DNA from: Deltaproteobacteria bacterium TMED58
GTDB taxonomy: Bacteria > Desulfobacterota_D > UBA1144
DNA: 56,998 bases
Direction of reading: 5' to 3'
Assembly: GCA_002167555.2 (NCBI GenBank)
Contig: NHDL02000001.1
Coordinates: forward strand, 1-56,998
The notes under the pieces are model-generated. The model saw nothing but the letters and a program-made list of their open reading frames with translations, did not search any database and had not been told where the DNA came from. Shown here one piece after another: positions 1 through 6,735 of the stretch; within the stretch, counting starts at the first letter, position 1; every line of letters begins with the position of its first letter. A program made the position numbers and the translations under genes.

Positions 1-131
1 ATATCATAGTCGAATACCGGATCAGCTACACCCTGAGAGATAATATGAATTCTATCTCTATCAAGTGGTAATGGTGGAACTTCCCCTTCTTCGAGCCATG
101 GATAGCTATATTCGTTTGCTTGTTTTCCCAT
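1..131 (-). CDS. Acetoacetate decarboxylase-like protein, second tandem copy (N-terminal fragment)
   Basis: Only the first 43 codons are in the window; the gene runs off the left edge. The start is an ATG at 131 with AGGAG about 10 nt upstream. The visible residues (MGKQANEYSYPWLEEG, then a PPLPLDRD block and a DPVFDYD block) align with residues 17-44 of the next gene upstream (PAPPVERD ... DPLWDID), so this is probably a tandem paralogue. The two are separated by 35 nt and share a transcript. Family membership rests on that similarity alone, because the catalytic region is outside the window. Confidence 0.6.
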   Translation of the reverse strand, partial: MGKQANEYSYPWLEEGEVPPLPLDRDRIHIISQGVADPVFDYD

Positions 132-166
132 GATTATTTTCTCCTAAAATAAATTTAATTTAGTTC

Positions 167-1138
167 CTATGCACCTTGGTGAATTGGGAACTGTTGTCTT
201 AAACCATACTGATATGGTGTTGCATATCCTCTATAGCTTGCAGGTCTTTCGTATGTTTCATTCCATACAACCTCTGCTGGAGGAATAACAAGATCAAATG
301 TAAATGAAATTAAACCTTTAACTTCGTTTACTTTTAATTCTGCACCCATGTTATCAAATGGTGTAGCTTGTTGGAACCAGTCAATGGCATCGCCAGAAGC
401 TGTTCTTGTAAGCTCGTTTTTAATTTGGAATCTATGTCCTTCTACATTAAATGCAGGTGGAAGTTTAGATGGAAGATATGTTAACTGCCATTCTGAACTT
501 GCAACATCAGGACGTGTGATAACTTTCATATTGAATTTACCCCAGTCAGTTTTTCCATAAAAATATGGTGGTTTAACTGGTGCATCATCATATTTACCTT
601 GCTGTGCGCACATTAGGTAACCATTTCTTGACATTGAGAAGCCAAAGAAATCGTCTCCTTTTTCGCCGCCATGCTCAGTTGCTCTGATATAAGCCATTTT
701 TTTAGGGAATCCTAAAACACGACCTGCGTCAACCGCTGAATCAGAAGTAAGATACATATATGGATAGTAACCTGCTTTCCATGTATTACCTTTAGCGTCT
801 GTGTGAGAAGCGGAGATTGTAACTCCGAACTCTAAATAAGGGCCTAACATTGTGTTATTGTGTTGTACATACCAGTACTCGACAAGTTCTGCGTCGTCTC
901 CATCCCATACAGATAATGGTGGATTTGGACATAGTCTTTGTCTTGTTTCTGCGTCAACATCAAGAACAAAAGCTGACCATCTTGAATCTGAATAAGTCAA
1001 AGGAAGAACATCAATATCCCATAGAGGATCGGAAGGGTTTCCAATAATCCATGATTTAATGTCTCTTTCAACTGGTGGTGCTGGAATCTCGTCTGTGAGA
1101 GTCCAATACTTTGTGTCTACATTAAGATGACTTGGCAT
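167..1138 (-). CDS. Acetoacetate decarboxylase family protein
   Basis: A 323-residue soluble protein with the hallmark of the acetoacetate decarboxylase fold. Residues 139-147 (GRVLGFPKK) match the family GRE..G.PKK signature, in which the first Lys (here K146) forms the Schiff base with the beta-keto acid. GPYLEFGV at 99-106 matches the segment with the active-site Glu. It is longer than the classical clostridial enzyme (about 245 aa), with about 50 extra N-terminal residues, so the substrate need not be acetoacetate; a decarboxylase or lyase acting on another beta-keto acid is possible. The start is fixed by a strong AAGGAGG 9 nt upstream. It heads a transcript with its own promoter at 1238-1266 and continues into a paralogue. 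Confidence 0.75.
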   Translation of the reverse strand: MPSHLNVDTKYWTLTDEIPAPPVERDIKSWIIGNPSDPLWDIDVLPLTYSDSRWSAFVLDVDAETRQRLCPNPPLSVWDGDDAELVEYWYVQHNNTMLGPYLEFGVTISASHTDAKGNTWKAGYYPYMYLTSDSAVDAGRVLGFPKKMAYIRATEHGGEKGDDFFGFSMSRNGYLMCAQQGKYDDAPVKPPYFYGKTDWGKFNMKVITRPDVASSEWQLTYLPSKLPPAFNVEGHRFQIKNELTRTASGDAIDWFQQATPFDNMGAELKVNEVKGLISFTFDLVIPPAEVVWNETYERPASYRGYATPYQYGLRQQFPIHQGA

Positions 1139-1181
1139 CGTTTGAGACCTCCTTAAATGAAATTTGCGCGTGTAGGGTAGT

Positions 1182-1226
1182 TTTTACGGTGTAAAACCTT
1201 TAATTGCTAAACTAAGCTTTTACACC
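1182..1226. repeat. Inverted repeat / operator-like element in the 5' leader
   Basis: GGTGTAAAA (1188-1196) is perfectly complementary to TTTTACACC (1218-1226) with a 21-nt loop. TTTTAC (1182-1187) and GTAAAA (1191-1196) also form a tight 6-3-6 palindrome, giving three half sites of one motif. The element lies just downstream of the predicted transcription start of the decarboxylase-like gene. It could be a repressor operator or a 5' stabilising hairpin; the sequence does not decide. Confidence 0.5.
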
Positions 1227-1237
1227 CCGTTATATCA

Positions 1238-1266
1238 ATTAAATCAAATAGTGAAAAAATAGTCAA
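1238..1266 (-). promoter_or_regulatory. Predicted sigma70-type promoter of the decarboxylase-like genes
   Basis: On the minus strand TTGACT (1266-1261) and TTTAAT (1243-1238) are separated by exactly 17 nt. The transcript would start near 1231, giving a leader of about 93 nt that contains the inverted repeat at 1188-1226. Confidence 0.6.
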
Positions 1267-1276
1267 TGATTAATTT

Positions 1277-1334
1277 AAAAAAACTATAATGTCCATATTA
1301 TTTATTATAGACCGTATTTAAGTTGGACATTATA
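1277..1334 (-). terminator. Probable intrinsic terminator after the sirtuin gene
   Basis: TATAATGTCCA (1285-1295) and TGGACATTATA (1324-1334) form a perfect 11-bp stem with a 28-nt loop. Read on the minus strand it is followed by seven Ts (1283-1277). The distal arm overlaps the sirtuin stop codon (1330-1332). The loop is long for a classical terminator. Confidence 0.55.
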
Positions 1335-2100
1335 AGCCTAAAAACCCCATTAATAGCTCAGAAACATGCACTGCTCGGTCTTGAATCTTTATAGTTGCCC
1401 TTGAATCAAAAGGGGTATCTAAAAGGTCAATTATTGCCAAATCTGAGCCTGTTTTTAAAGCTACATCAGGTAGGCTATTTGCCGGAGAAACTTGAAGAGA
1501 GGAGCCAATTACTATCATCAATGACGCTTCTTTGCATTTATCAACAGAAGATGTCCACGGGCGAGTTGGAAGACCTTCGCCAAAAAAGACTGCAGTTGGT
1601 TTTATAAGACCATTACATGGTTTTCCATCTATTGTTTCACAAATGGGAGGATTTTCTCCTTCATCGACTCGATTTATTATATCATCCATAGGAAAAACTT
1701 GTCCGCATTCTAGACAACTCGATTGTCTAATAGAGCCATGTAGCTCATGTACATTAATATTTCCTGCCGTTAAATGAAGACCGTCGACATTTTGAGTTAT
1801 AACCCCATTAATTAGACCAGCCTTTTCCATTTTTGCTAAAAGTAAGTGAGCCGAGTTTGGTTTTGCGTTAGCTCTAATTGGATACATTTCCAAAGCATAA
1901 TTATAATATTGAGTTGGATCTTTTAAAAAGCCTGGAATTGAAACTATCGAGGAGTCATACTTCTCCCATGCTCCAGAACCAGGTGAACGATAGTCTGGTA
2001 TGCCAGACTCAGTACTTATTCCAGCTCCCGTAAATACAATTGAATTTTTATGTTTTAAAATTAAGTTTGCTAATTGTTCTACTTTATCTTCTGTGCACAT
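1330..2100 (-). CDS. cobB: NAD-dependent protein deacylase (sirtuin, CobB type)
   Basis: Removes acyl groups from protein lysines using NAD+. From the ATG at 2100 the protein is 256 aa. The Rossmann motif GAGISTESGIPDYRSP is at residues 25-40, QNVDGLH at 103-109, the catalytic His is H121 in ELHG, the zinc ligands are C129, C132, C154 and C162, and GSSLQVSPAN is near 199-208. The frame stays open upstream to a TTG at 2133, but those codons translate the preceding gene's terminator, so the ATG is preferred. There is no Shine-Dalgarno: the ATG directly follows a T tract. A possible promoter (TTGGGA 2133-2128, 17 nt, TATTTT 2110-2105) overlies that terminator, suggesting a leaderless mRNA or readthrough from the nitroreductase. 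Confidence 0.9.
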   Translation of the reverse strand: MCTEDKVEQLANLILKHKNSIVFTGAGISTESGIPDYRSPGSGAWEKYDSSIVSIPGFLKDPTQYYNYALEMYPIRANAKPNSAHLLLAKMEKAGLINGVITQNVDGLHLTAGNINVHELHGSIRQSSCLECGQVFPMDDIINRVDEGENPPICETIDGKPCNGLIKPTAVFFGEGLPTRPWTSSVDKCKEASLMIVIGSSLQVSPANSLPDVALKTGSDLAIIDLLDTPFDSRATIKIQDRAVHVSELLMGFLGL

Positions 2101-2131
2101 AAAAAAAATAGGGAAGGGGGTAGCCCTTCCC
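2101..2131 (-). terminator. Intrinsic terminator of the nitroreductase gene, abutting the cobB start codon
   Basis: On the minus strand GGGAAGGG, a short loop and CCCTTCCC form a GC-rich 8-bp stem (2131-2111), followed by TATTTTTTTT (2110-2101). It is a textbook Rho-independent terminator by eye. The next base on that strand is the A of the sirtuin ATG. Confidence 0.85.
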
Positions 2132-2153
2132 AAAGTTTAAGGTCAAATTTAAA

Positions 2154-2969
2154 TTAACCGTTTTCGTCAGTTCTAGTTGGTAAACCCATAGCTTCAGCAG
2201 CTTTGTTTACAGCTGCTAGTCTTTCAGGAGTTAAAGCTGATGCTTCACCCATCATTCCTAACGCGGTAAGTTCTGCATCTACACCAGGATCTGCTACCGC
2301 TGGGACACCACATTTCTCTTTATAAATGATATCTCCATAAGGTGATCTTGGTCTCCATCCCATGGATTCTACTGATTCTCCTGGATAGCCTATTGCCATT
2401 GCCCAAACAAACTGCATTGATTCTCTAAAACCTAGAACTTCAGCAATTTTTGGTCCTTGTCCAGCATAACAACAGCTTCCTAAGCCAAGTGCTGTAGCCA
2501 TTAACTGAGCTGACGCCATAGCCATTCCAGTTTCACATGAAAGAAGATAAGCAACTATTTCCGGTGGAAAAGTTGTTAATCTTGGTAGAGTAGTATTTTC
2601 AATATTATCCATACTCCAACCATGACTTGGGTTAACACCACCCATTTTGAAAAGAGCTGGTAATCCTTTAGGTAATCCGTTATACCATAAGTCTCTGTCA
2701 AGTGCAAAAACTAAGCTCACTGGAGCCATTTTTGCCATTGGTATGTTAAATGCTGAAACAATCTCAGTAAACTTATCTTTTGTCTCCTGGGCTTCAACTA
2801 TAGTAACTGTTATACAGTTAGCATTACCCATATGTGATGCATTCCTAGCTGCTTGACATATGGCTTGAGTTTTTTCAGGTTCAACCGCTCTTTCTGGATC
2901 ATAAAATCTGCAAGAACGTCTTTTACCTAAAACTTCTATAAAATCTACGCTTTCGTAATTTAAAGGCAT
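2154..2969 (-). CDS. Nitroreductase family protein with C-terminal extension
   Basis: A 271-residue FMN-dependent nitroreductase-fold protein. RRSCRFYDPER at residues 17-27 is the FMN-phosphate binding start of the family. ALGLGSCCYAG and the late VWAMAIGYPGES segment (about residues 190-200) match the family C-terminal FMN contacts. About 65 residues beyond the usual end include a GMMGEASALTPERLAAVNKAAE helix of unknown role. The substrate is unknown. The start is supported by AAGGAGG about 9 nt upstream. The gene is followed by a strong terminator. A larger protein with an NRRSRRF motif is encoded at 48530-49879. Confidence 0.75.
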   Translation of the reverse strand: MPLNYESVDFIEVLGKRRSCRFYDPERAVEPEKTQAICQAARNASHMGNANCITVTIVEAQETKDKFTEIVSAFNIPMAKMAPVSLVFALDRDLWYNGLPKGLPALFKMGGVNPSHGWSMDNIENTTLPRLTTFPPEIVAYLLSCETGMAMASAQLMATALGLGSCCYAGQGPKIAEVLGFRESMQFVWAMAIGYPGESVESMGWRPRSPYGDIIYKEKCGVPAVADPGVDAELTALGMMGEASALTPERLAAVNKAAEAMGLPTRTDENG

Positions 2970-3078
2970 ATTATTTCCCTCCTTGGTTTAACTTTAAATC
3001 TACTTAATTCAAAAGTGAACTATTTAATATTACAGAACTTAAGTTTTTTTTTCAATAATTTTAAAAAAAAACTAGAAA

Positions 3079-3489
3079 CTACTTAACTGGTCTAAATTTA
3101 TATGAATAAATATCAGAGCCATCTTTGGCTTTTCTAACTACACCTACTATTGTTTCCACTTCTATACCTAGTTTTAAATCTTTTTCGAGATCATCTGCTT
3201 CAACTTGGGCCATAACTCTAATTTTTTGATCTGGAAAATCAATTAATCCAAGTCCAAAAGGCACAGTAAAATCGGGCAAACTCCTTCTTACAATAGTAAA
3301 AGAGTGTAAGATTCCATTTCTAGGAAGTTGTGTATGCTCCACGTCGTCTAAAAAGCTCACTGGATCCGCCAAATATGGTGGAAAAGTCCAGTTACCTGAG
3401 GACTTAGATTTGCCAGCAATTAATCGTGGTTCTGGATTTTCAGTAAAAAAATCGGCATGTAAAACTCTTCTTTCATCATTTTCACTCAT
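3079..3489 (-). CDS. DUF35 OB-fold protein lacking its zinc ribbon
   Basis: A 136-residue protein of the DUF35 family (N-terminal rubredoxin-like zinc ribbon plus C-terminal OB fold), which normally forms a complex with a thiolase- or SCP2-like partner. The OB part is good (PFGLGLIDFPDQKIRVMAQV, about residues 77-96). The ribbon is recognisable in outline (GKSKSSGNWTFPP, then DPVS) but all four ligand positions are substituted: S28, S31, D42 and S45 stand where CxxC and CPxC are expected. The protein has no cysteine at all. The adjacent upstream thiolase gene, 24 nt away in the same direction, is the expected partner. Confidence 0.75.
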   Translation of the reverse strand: MSENDERRVLHADFFTENPEPRLIAGKSKSSGNWTFPPYLADPVSFLDDVEHTQLPRNGILHSFTIVRRSLPDFTVPFGLGLIDFPDQKIRVMAQVEADDLEKDLKLGIEVETIVGVVRKAKDGSDIYSYKFRPVK

Positions 3490-3513
3490 AATAAAACTCC
3501 TGTTTAATTTCTT

Positions 3514-4680
3514 TTATTTACCTAGGATGCTAACAACACAAGTAATACCGTCCATTGCTGGTTGTGCTCCGCCCATAGTTTCAATTAGACCAATTTTTGC
3601 ATCTGGAACTTGATATCCTGTTGCTTCACCTCTTAGCTGATTTACAATTTCTACAGTTTGTAAAAGACCGGTGGCGCCCACAGGATGTCCTCTAGAAAGC
3701 AAACCACCACTTGCGTTAATAGCTATTTCCCCATCATAATTGGACCTTTCTTCTTCGACTAATCTTGCACCTTCGCCTTTCTTAGCAAAACCTAAAGCTT
3801 CTGCAACAATAAGTTCGGCAATTGCAAAAGCATCATGTATTTCCACCACGTCAATGTCTTTGGGACCAAGGCCTGCTTGCTCATAAGCCATTTGTGATGT
3901 TCTAGTTACGTTTTCTGATGGATCACAAGTAAGTCCAGTAGGAGACGCATAACCTCCGGATTGAGCAATACAACCTAGAACTTTAATTGGCTCCCTTGAA
4001 GTATCTCTTTTAATTTTTTTCAATGTATCCCCATCTACTAAAACAGCTGCAGCTGATGCATCACCAACTGGGCAACACATGCTTCTAGTTAGTGGGTCAG
4101 CTATTAGCGGGTCATTTAATACCTGCTCTATTGTTGTTTCTTTTCTAAATTGTGCAATTGGATTTTGTGCAGCATGTTTTCTACTTTTGACAACAACTTT
4201 GGCTAGTGTTTCAGAAGAGACACCATATTCATCCATATATTTCTTGGCTCTCATAGCATAAAGTCCTGGCATACTCATTCCTAATGCAACTTCAATATCA
4301 TCCTCTTCTAATGGAAGGGGGCCACCAGACATTATTTTGCTTAAATTCTCTACTCCCCAAGCTAGAGCAACATCATGCTGACCATAAGCAATAGTTCTCC
4401 AAGCTTCCCAAAAAGAAAGGGTTCCGCTTCCACAAGCGCCCTCAACATTAATTACGGGTTGTCCTACTAAGCCAATGTCTTTAAGTGTTCTTTGACCTAC
4501 GCCCATACCTTGATAAACATGACCACAAAAACCTATTTCAATATCTCTTGCATGTATACCCGAATCTTTAATAGCGGCCCATGATGCCTCACGGCCTAAC
4601 ATGTGAGCAGCCTGAGTTGGAAACTTGCCACAAGGGGTTTGACCAACACCAATTATATATACATCTCTTAAATTTGCCAT
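3514..4680 (-). CDS. Thiolase-superfamily acyltransferase (SCP2-type)
   Basis: A 388-residue thiolase-fold protein. The nucleophile is C83 in EGACGSGTLS; EIHDAFAIAEL and SRGHPVGATG carry the two active-site His positions. The last block, ETMGGAQPAMDG, lacks the second Cys of classical biosynthetic thiolases. That is typical of SCP2-x-like and DUF35-associated thiolases, which often perform thiolytic or retro-aldol steps in fatty-acid or side-chain degradation. It is co-directional with a DUF35 protein, the usual heteromeric partner. With the nearby nitroreductase and decarboxylase-like genes it suggests acyl-CoA or beta-keto acid catabolism; the substrate is unknown. Confidence 0.8.
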   Translation of the reverse strand: MANLRDVYIIGVGQTPCGKFPTQAAHMLGREASWAAIKDSGIHARDIEIGFCGHVYQGMGVGQRTLKDIGLVGQPVINVEGACGSGTLSFWEAWRTIAYGQHDVALAWGVENLSKIMSGGPLPLEEDDIEVALGMSMPGLYAMRAKKYMDEYGVSSETLAKVVVKSRKHAAQNPIAQFRKETTIEQVLNDPLIADPLTRSMCCPVGDASAAAVLVDGDTLKKIKRDTSREPIKVLGCIAQSGGYASPTGLTCDPSENVTRTSQMAYEQAGLGPKDIDVVEIHDAFAIAELIVAEALGFAKKGEGARLVEEERSNYDGEIAINASGGLLSRGHPVGATGLLQTVEIVNQLRGEATGYQVPDAKIGLIETMGGAQPAMDGITCVVSILGK

Positions 4681-4765
4681 AAACTACACCTCTTCTTTGT
4701 ATTAACTAAAAATAAATTCAATAGTAGAATCAAAATTGTAAATTGAAATGACAGAAAAGGCAATA

Positions 4766-5605
4766 TTAAGTCCACTCTAAAAGCTCTAATAGGCCTCTTT
4801 TAATTGTTGGATAAAGATTTTGGGTCCTTGTAGACTGCGTTGTATTGTTCAAGTTTGATACTTCAACAATTCCCCGAACAGCATTGGTTATAAACATAGC
4901 CTCAGGAAAAATAATAGATCCAGGTTCAAATTCATCTTCAATAACGCGAATTTTATTGTTTTTGCAAACCTCTAGAACCAAATTTCTAGTTATACCATTA
5001 AGAGCACCTGTTTCAATAGAAGGAGTAAAGACATTTGTACCTTTAATCCAAAAGAAATTTCCCGAAGTTGACTCTACAACTATGTTCTTTTCGTTTATTA
5101 AAAGGGAGTCATCAAAATTGTTAAGCTTTGCAGCTCTTCTTTCTATAGAGTTAAGAAGGTAGTTGGTGGTTTTATGTGAATTAAAAATATCATTTGAACT
5201 AACCTTTTGCTTGCTTAAGCCAAGTGATATTGTTTCTTTAGTTGCACTATCCTCTTCTTTAATCGAAACACATAAAGTTGTTTTTTCAGATTTATCAAAG
5301 TAAGATGAGCCTCCGGAACTAAAAAGGGCCACCTTTATTACTAAGTCTTTAATAACATTATTAAAATGTTCGGATTTATGATTCTTAACCACCTTATCAA
5401 CAGTTGTTTCAATATAAAAATCCCCAGGATACTTGATATCAAGAAATTTACATGTGCTTTTCAGTCTTTGAAGGTGTCTGTCTATAAATACTGGCAATTT
5501 TTGCTTAAATCTAAAAGTTTCAAAAGCTCCTTCACCAAACATTAGACTTCTATTGAAATCTTCGGGGGACAACTTTTCTTTATCAAAATATAAAAATTCT
5601 TTCAT
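4766..5605 (-). CDS. pabC: Class IV aminotransferase, probable aminodeoxychorismate lyase
   Basis: A 279-residue fold-type IV PLP enzyme. MFGEGAFETFR near residue 22 is the family N-terminal signature, K145 in SHKTTNYLL is the PLP lysine, and ESTSGNFFWIK with TGALNGITRNLV are the phosphate-binding segments. Its start codon overlaps the pabB stop by 4 nt (ATGA), so it very probably performs the next folate step: conversion of 4-amino-4-deoxychorismate to p-aminobenzoate and pyruvate. Branched-chain or D-amino acid aminotransferase are the family alternatives, but context favours PabC. Confidence 0.8.
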   Translation of the reverse strand: MKEFLYFDKEKLSPEDFNRSLMFGEGAFETFRFKQKLPVFIDRHLQRLKSTCKFLDIKYPGDFYIETTVDKVVKNHKSEHFNNVIKDLVIKVALFSSGGSSYFDKSEKTTLCVSIKEEDSATKETISLGLSKQKVSSNDIFNSHKTTNYLLNSIERRAAKLNNFDDSLLINEKNIVVESTSGNFFWIKGTNVFTPSIETGALNGITRNLVLEVCKNNKIRVIEDEFEPGSIIFPEAMFITNAVRGIVEVSNLNNTTQSTRTQNLYPTIKRGLLELLEWT

Positions 5606-6735
5606 TTTATTTTCACGGATTCACTTAAAGCTTGTGATTTTAAAATAGTTTCAGTGTTTTCTTTAATTGGCTTTGAATCCCAAACTATTCCAGCACCTGT
5701 ATAAAATCTTGAATCACTTTTTTCTATTATAACAAGTCTTATTCCAACAGAAAAACAAAAATCGCCAGAGGGGCCAAAAAAACCTAATGCCCCACAATAC
5801 GGACCCCTTTTGTGTCTTTCGATTTCATGAATTATTTCCTTAGCCCGCGATTTAGGAGTTCCAGTAACTGAGCCGGGGGGCATTAAGTATTTGAAAATTT
5901 CTTTATTGCTTATTTTTTTAACCAAAGTTCCTTCAATTTCGGATTCCAACTGAACAAGAGTCGAATAGGATTTTTTTTTAAAAAGCTTGTTAGTCTTAAC
6001 TGAACCTGGCACACAAATTTGAGATAAATCATTCCTCATTAAGTCTACAATCATTAAGTTCTCTGAAATTTCTTTATTATTTTTTTTTAGATTCTTGTCA
6101 TCTTCTGAGTTTCTTGAGGCAGTTCCTTTAATTGGTTTAGTTGTAATCTTCTTTCCAGACTTTTTAATAAAAAGTTCCATCGAACCACTAACAATAGAAT
6201 GATCGTGGAACTCAAAAAAAGATCCAAAATCTACAGGTTGTGTTTGATAGTAATTCAAGAATAATTCATATGGGCTTTTAATTTTTCCTAAAGTAAACTC
6301 CCTAGTTAAATTTATTTGGTAGATATCTCCATCTTTTATATATTTTTGAGCCTTCTTAACCCCTGATATAAAACTAGAATTAGGCGTAACTTTTTTTAAG
6401 ATTCTCTTGCTTGTTTGATATGAAATTTTATTTTTGCCACAAGGTGAAAATCCTTCGTAAATATTAAAAATTGCATTATATTTGGGAGGCTTCGTGACTT
6501 TTGAGTTGTATTCATAGGAAAAATATCCACAAGCAAAGCGACCACTACTTGTTTCCTTATCTATAAGGTCAACAATATCGATTTTGCTTCTGACTTTTTT
6601 ACCATTTTCACGAATGAACGTTCGTCCATCCTTGTCTTGGAGAATTTCAAATAAAGGTTTAGAAAAATATAGATTTTTTGTTTTTAAGTCATCAAGGTTC
6701 CAGCTTCCGTTTCTAGACTTAAGATGTGTCGTCAT
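5602..6735 (-). CDS. pabB: Aminodeoxychorismate synthase component I
   Basis: Chorismate-utilising enzyme making 4-amino-4-deoxychorismate for folate. The diagnostic motif is PIKGTASR with K203, the Lys that separates PabB from anthranilate synthase (PIAGT). The C-terminal half carries the chorismate-binding blocks LMIVDLMRNDLSQIC, PPGSVTGTPK and GALGFFGPSGD. At 377 aa the N-terminal domain is shorter than in E. coli PabB (about 450). No glutaminase (pabA) is in the window. The start overlaps the end of the upstream Fe-S oxidoreductase by 17 nt and the end overlaps pabC by 4 nt, so translational coupling is likely. Confidence 0.9.
   Translation of the reverse strand: MTTHLKSRNGSWNLDDLKTKNLYFSKPLFEILQDKDGRTFIRENGKKVRSKIDIVDLIDKETSSGRFACGYFSYEYNSKVTKPPKYNAIFNIYEGFSPCGKNKISYQTSKRILKKVTPNSSFISGVKKAQKYIKDGDIYQINLTREFTLGKIKSPYELFLNYYQTQPVDFGSFFEFHDHSIVSGSMELFIKKSGKKITTKPIKGTASRNSEDDKNLKKNNKEISENLMIVDLMRNDLSQICVPGSVKTNKLFKKKSYSTLVQLESEIEGTLVKKISNKEIFKYLMPPGSVTGTPKSRAKEIIHEIERHKRGPYCGALGFFGPSGDFCFSVGIRLVIIEKSDSRFYTGAGIVWDSKPIKENTETILKSQALSESVKIK

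Noticed and set aside
2101-2133. N-terminal extension of the sirtuin from a TTG at 2133
   Set aside because: The extra codons are the hairpin and T tract of the preceding terminator, and the residues (GRATPFPIFF) have no family counterpart.
2985-3078. Terminator between the DUF35 gene and the nitroreductase
   Set aside because: A/T runs are present, but the only inverted repeat (AACTTAAGTT) has no loop, so no convincing hairpin supports a call.
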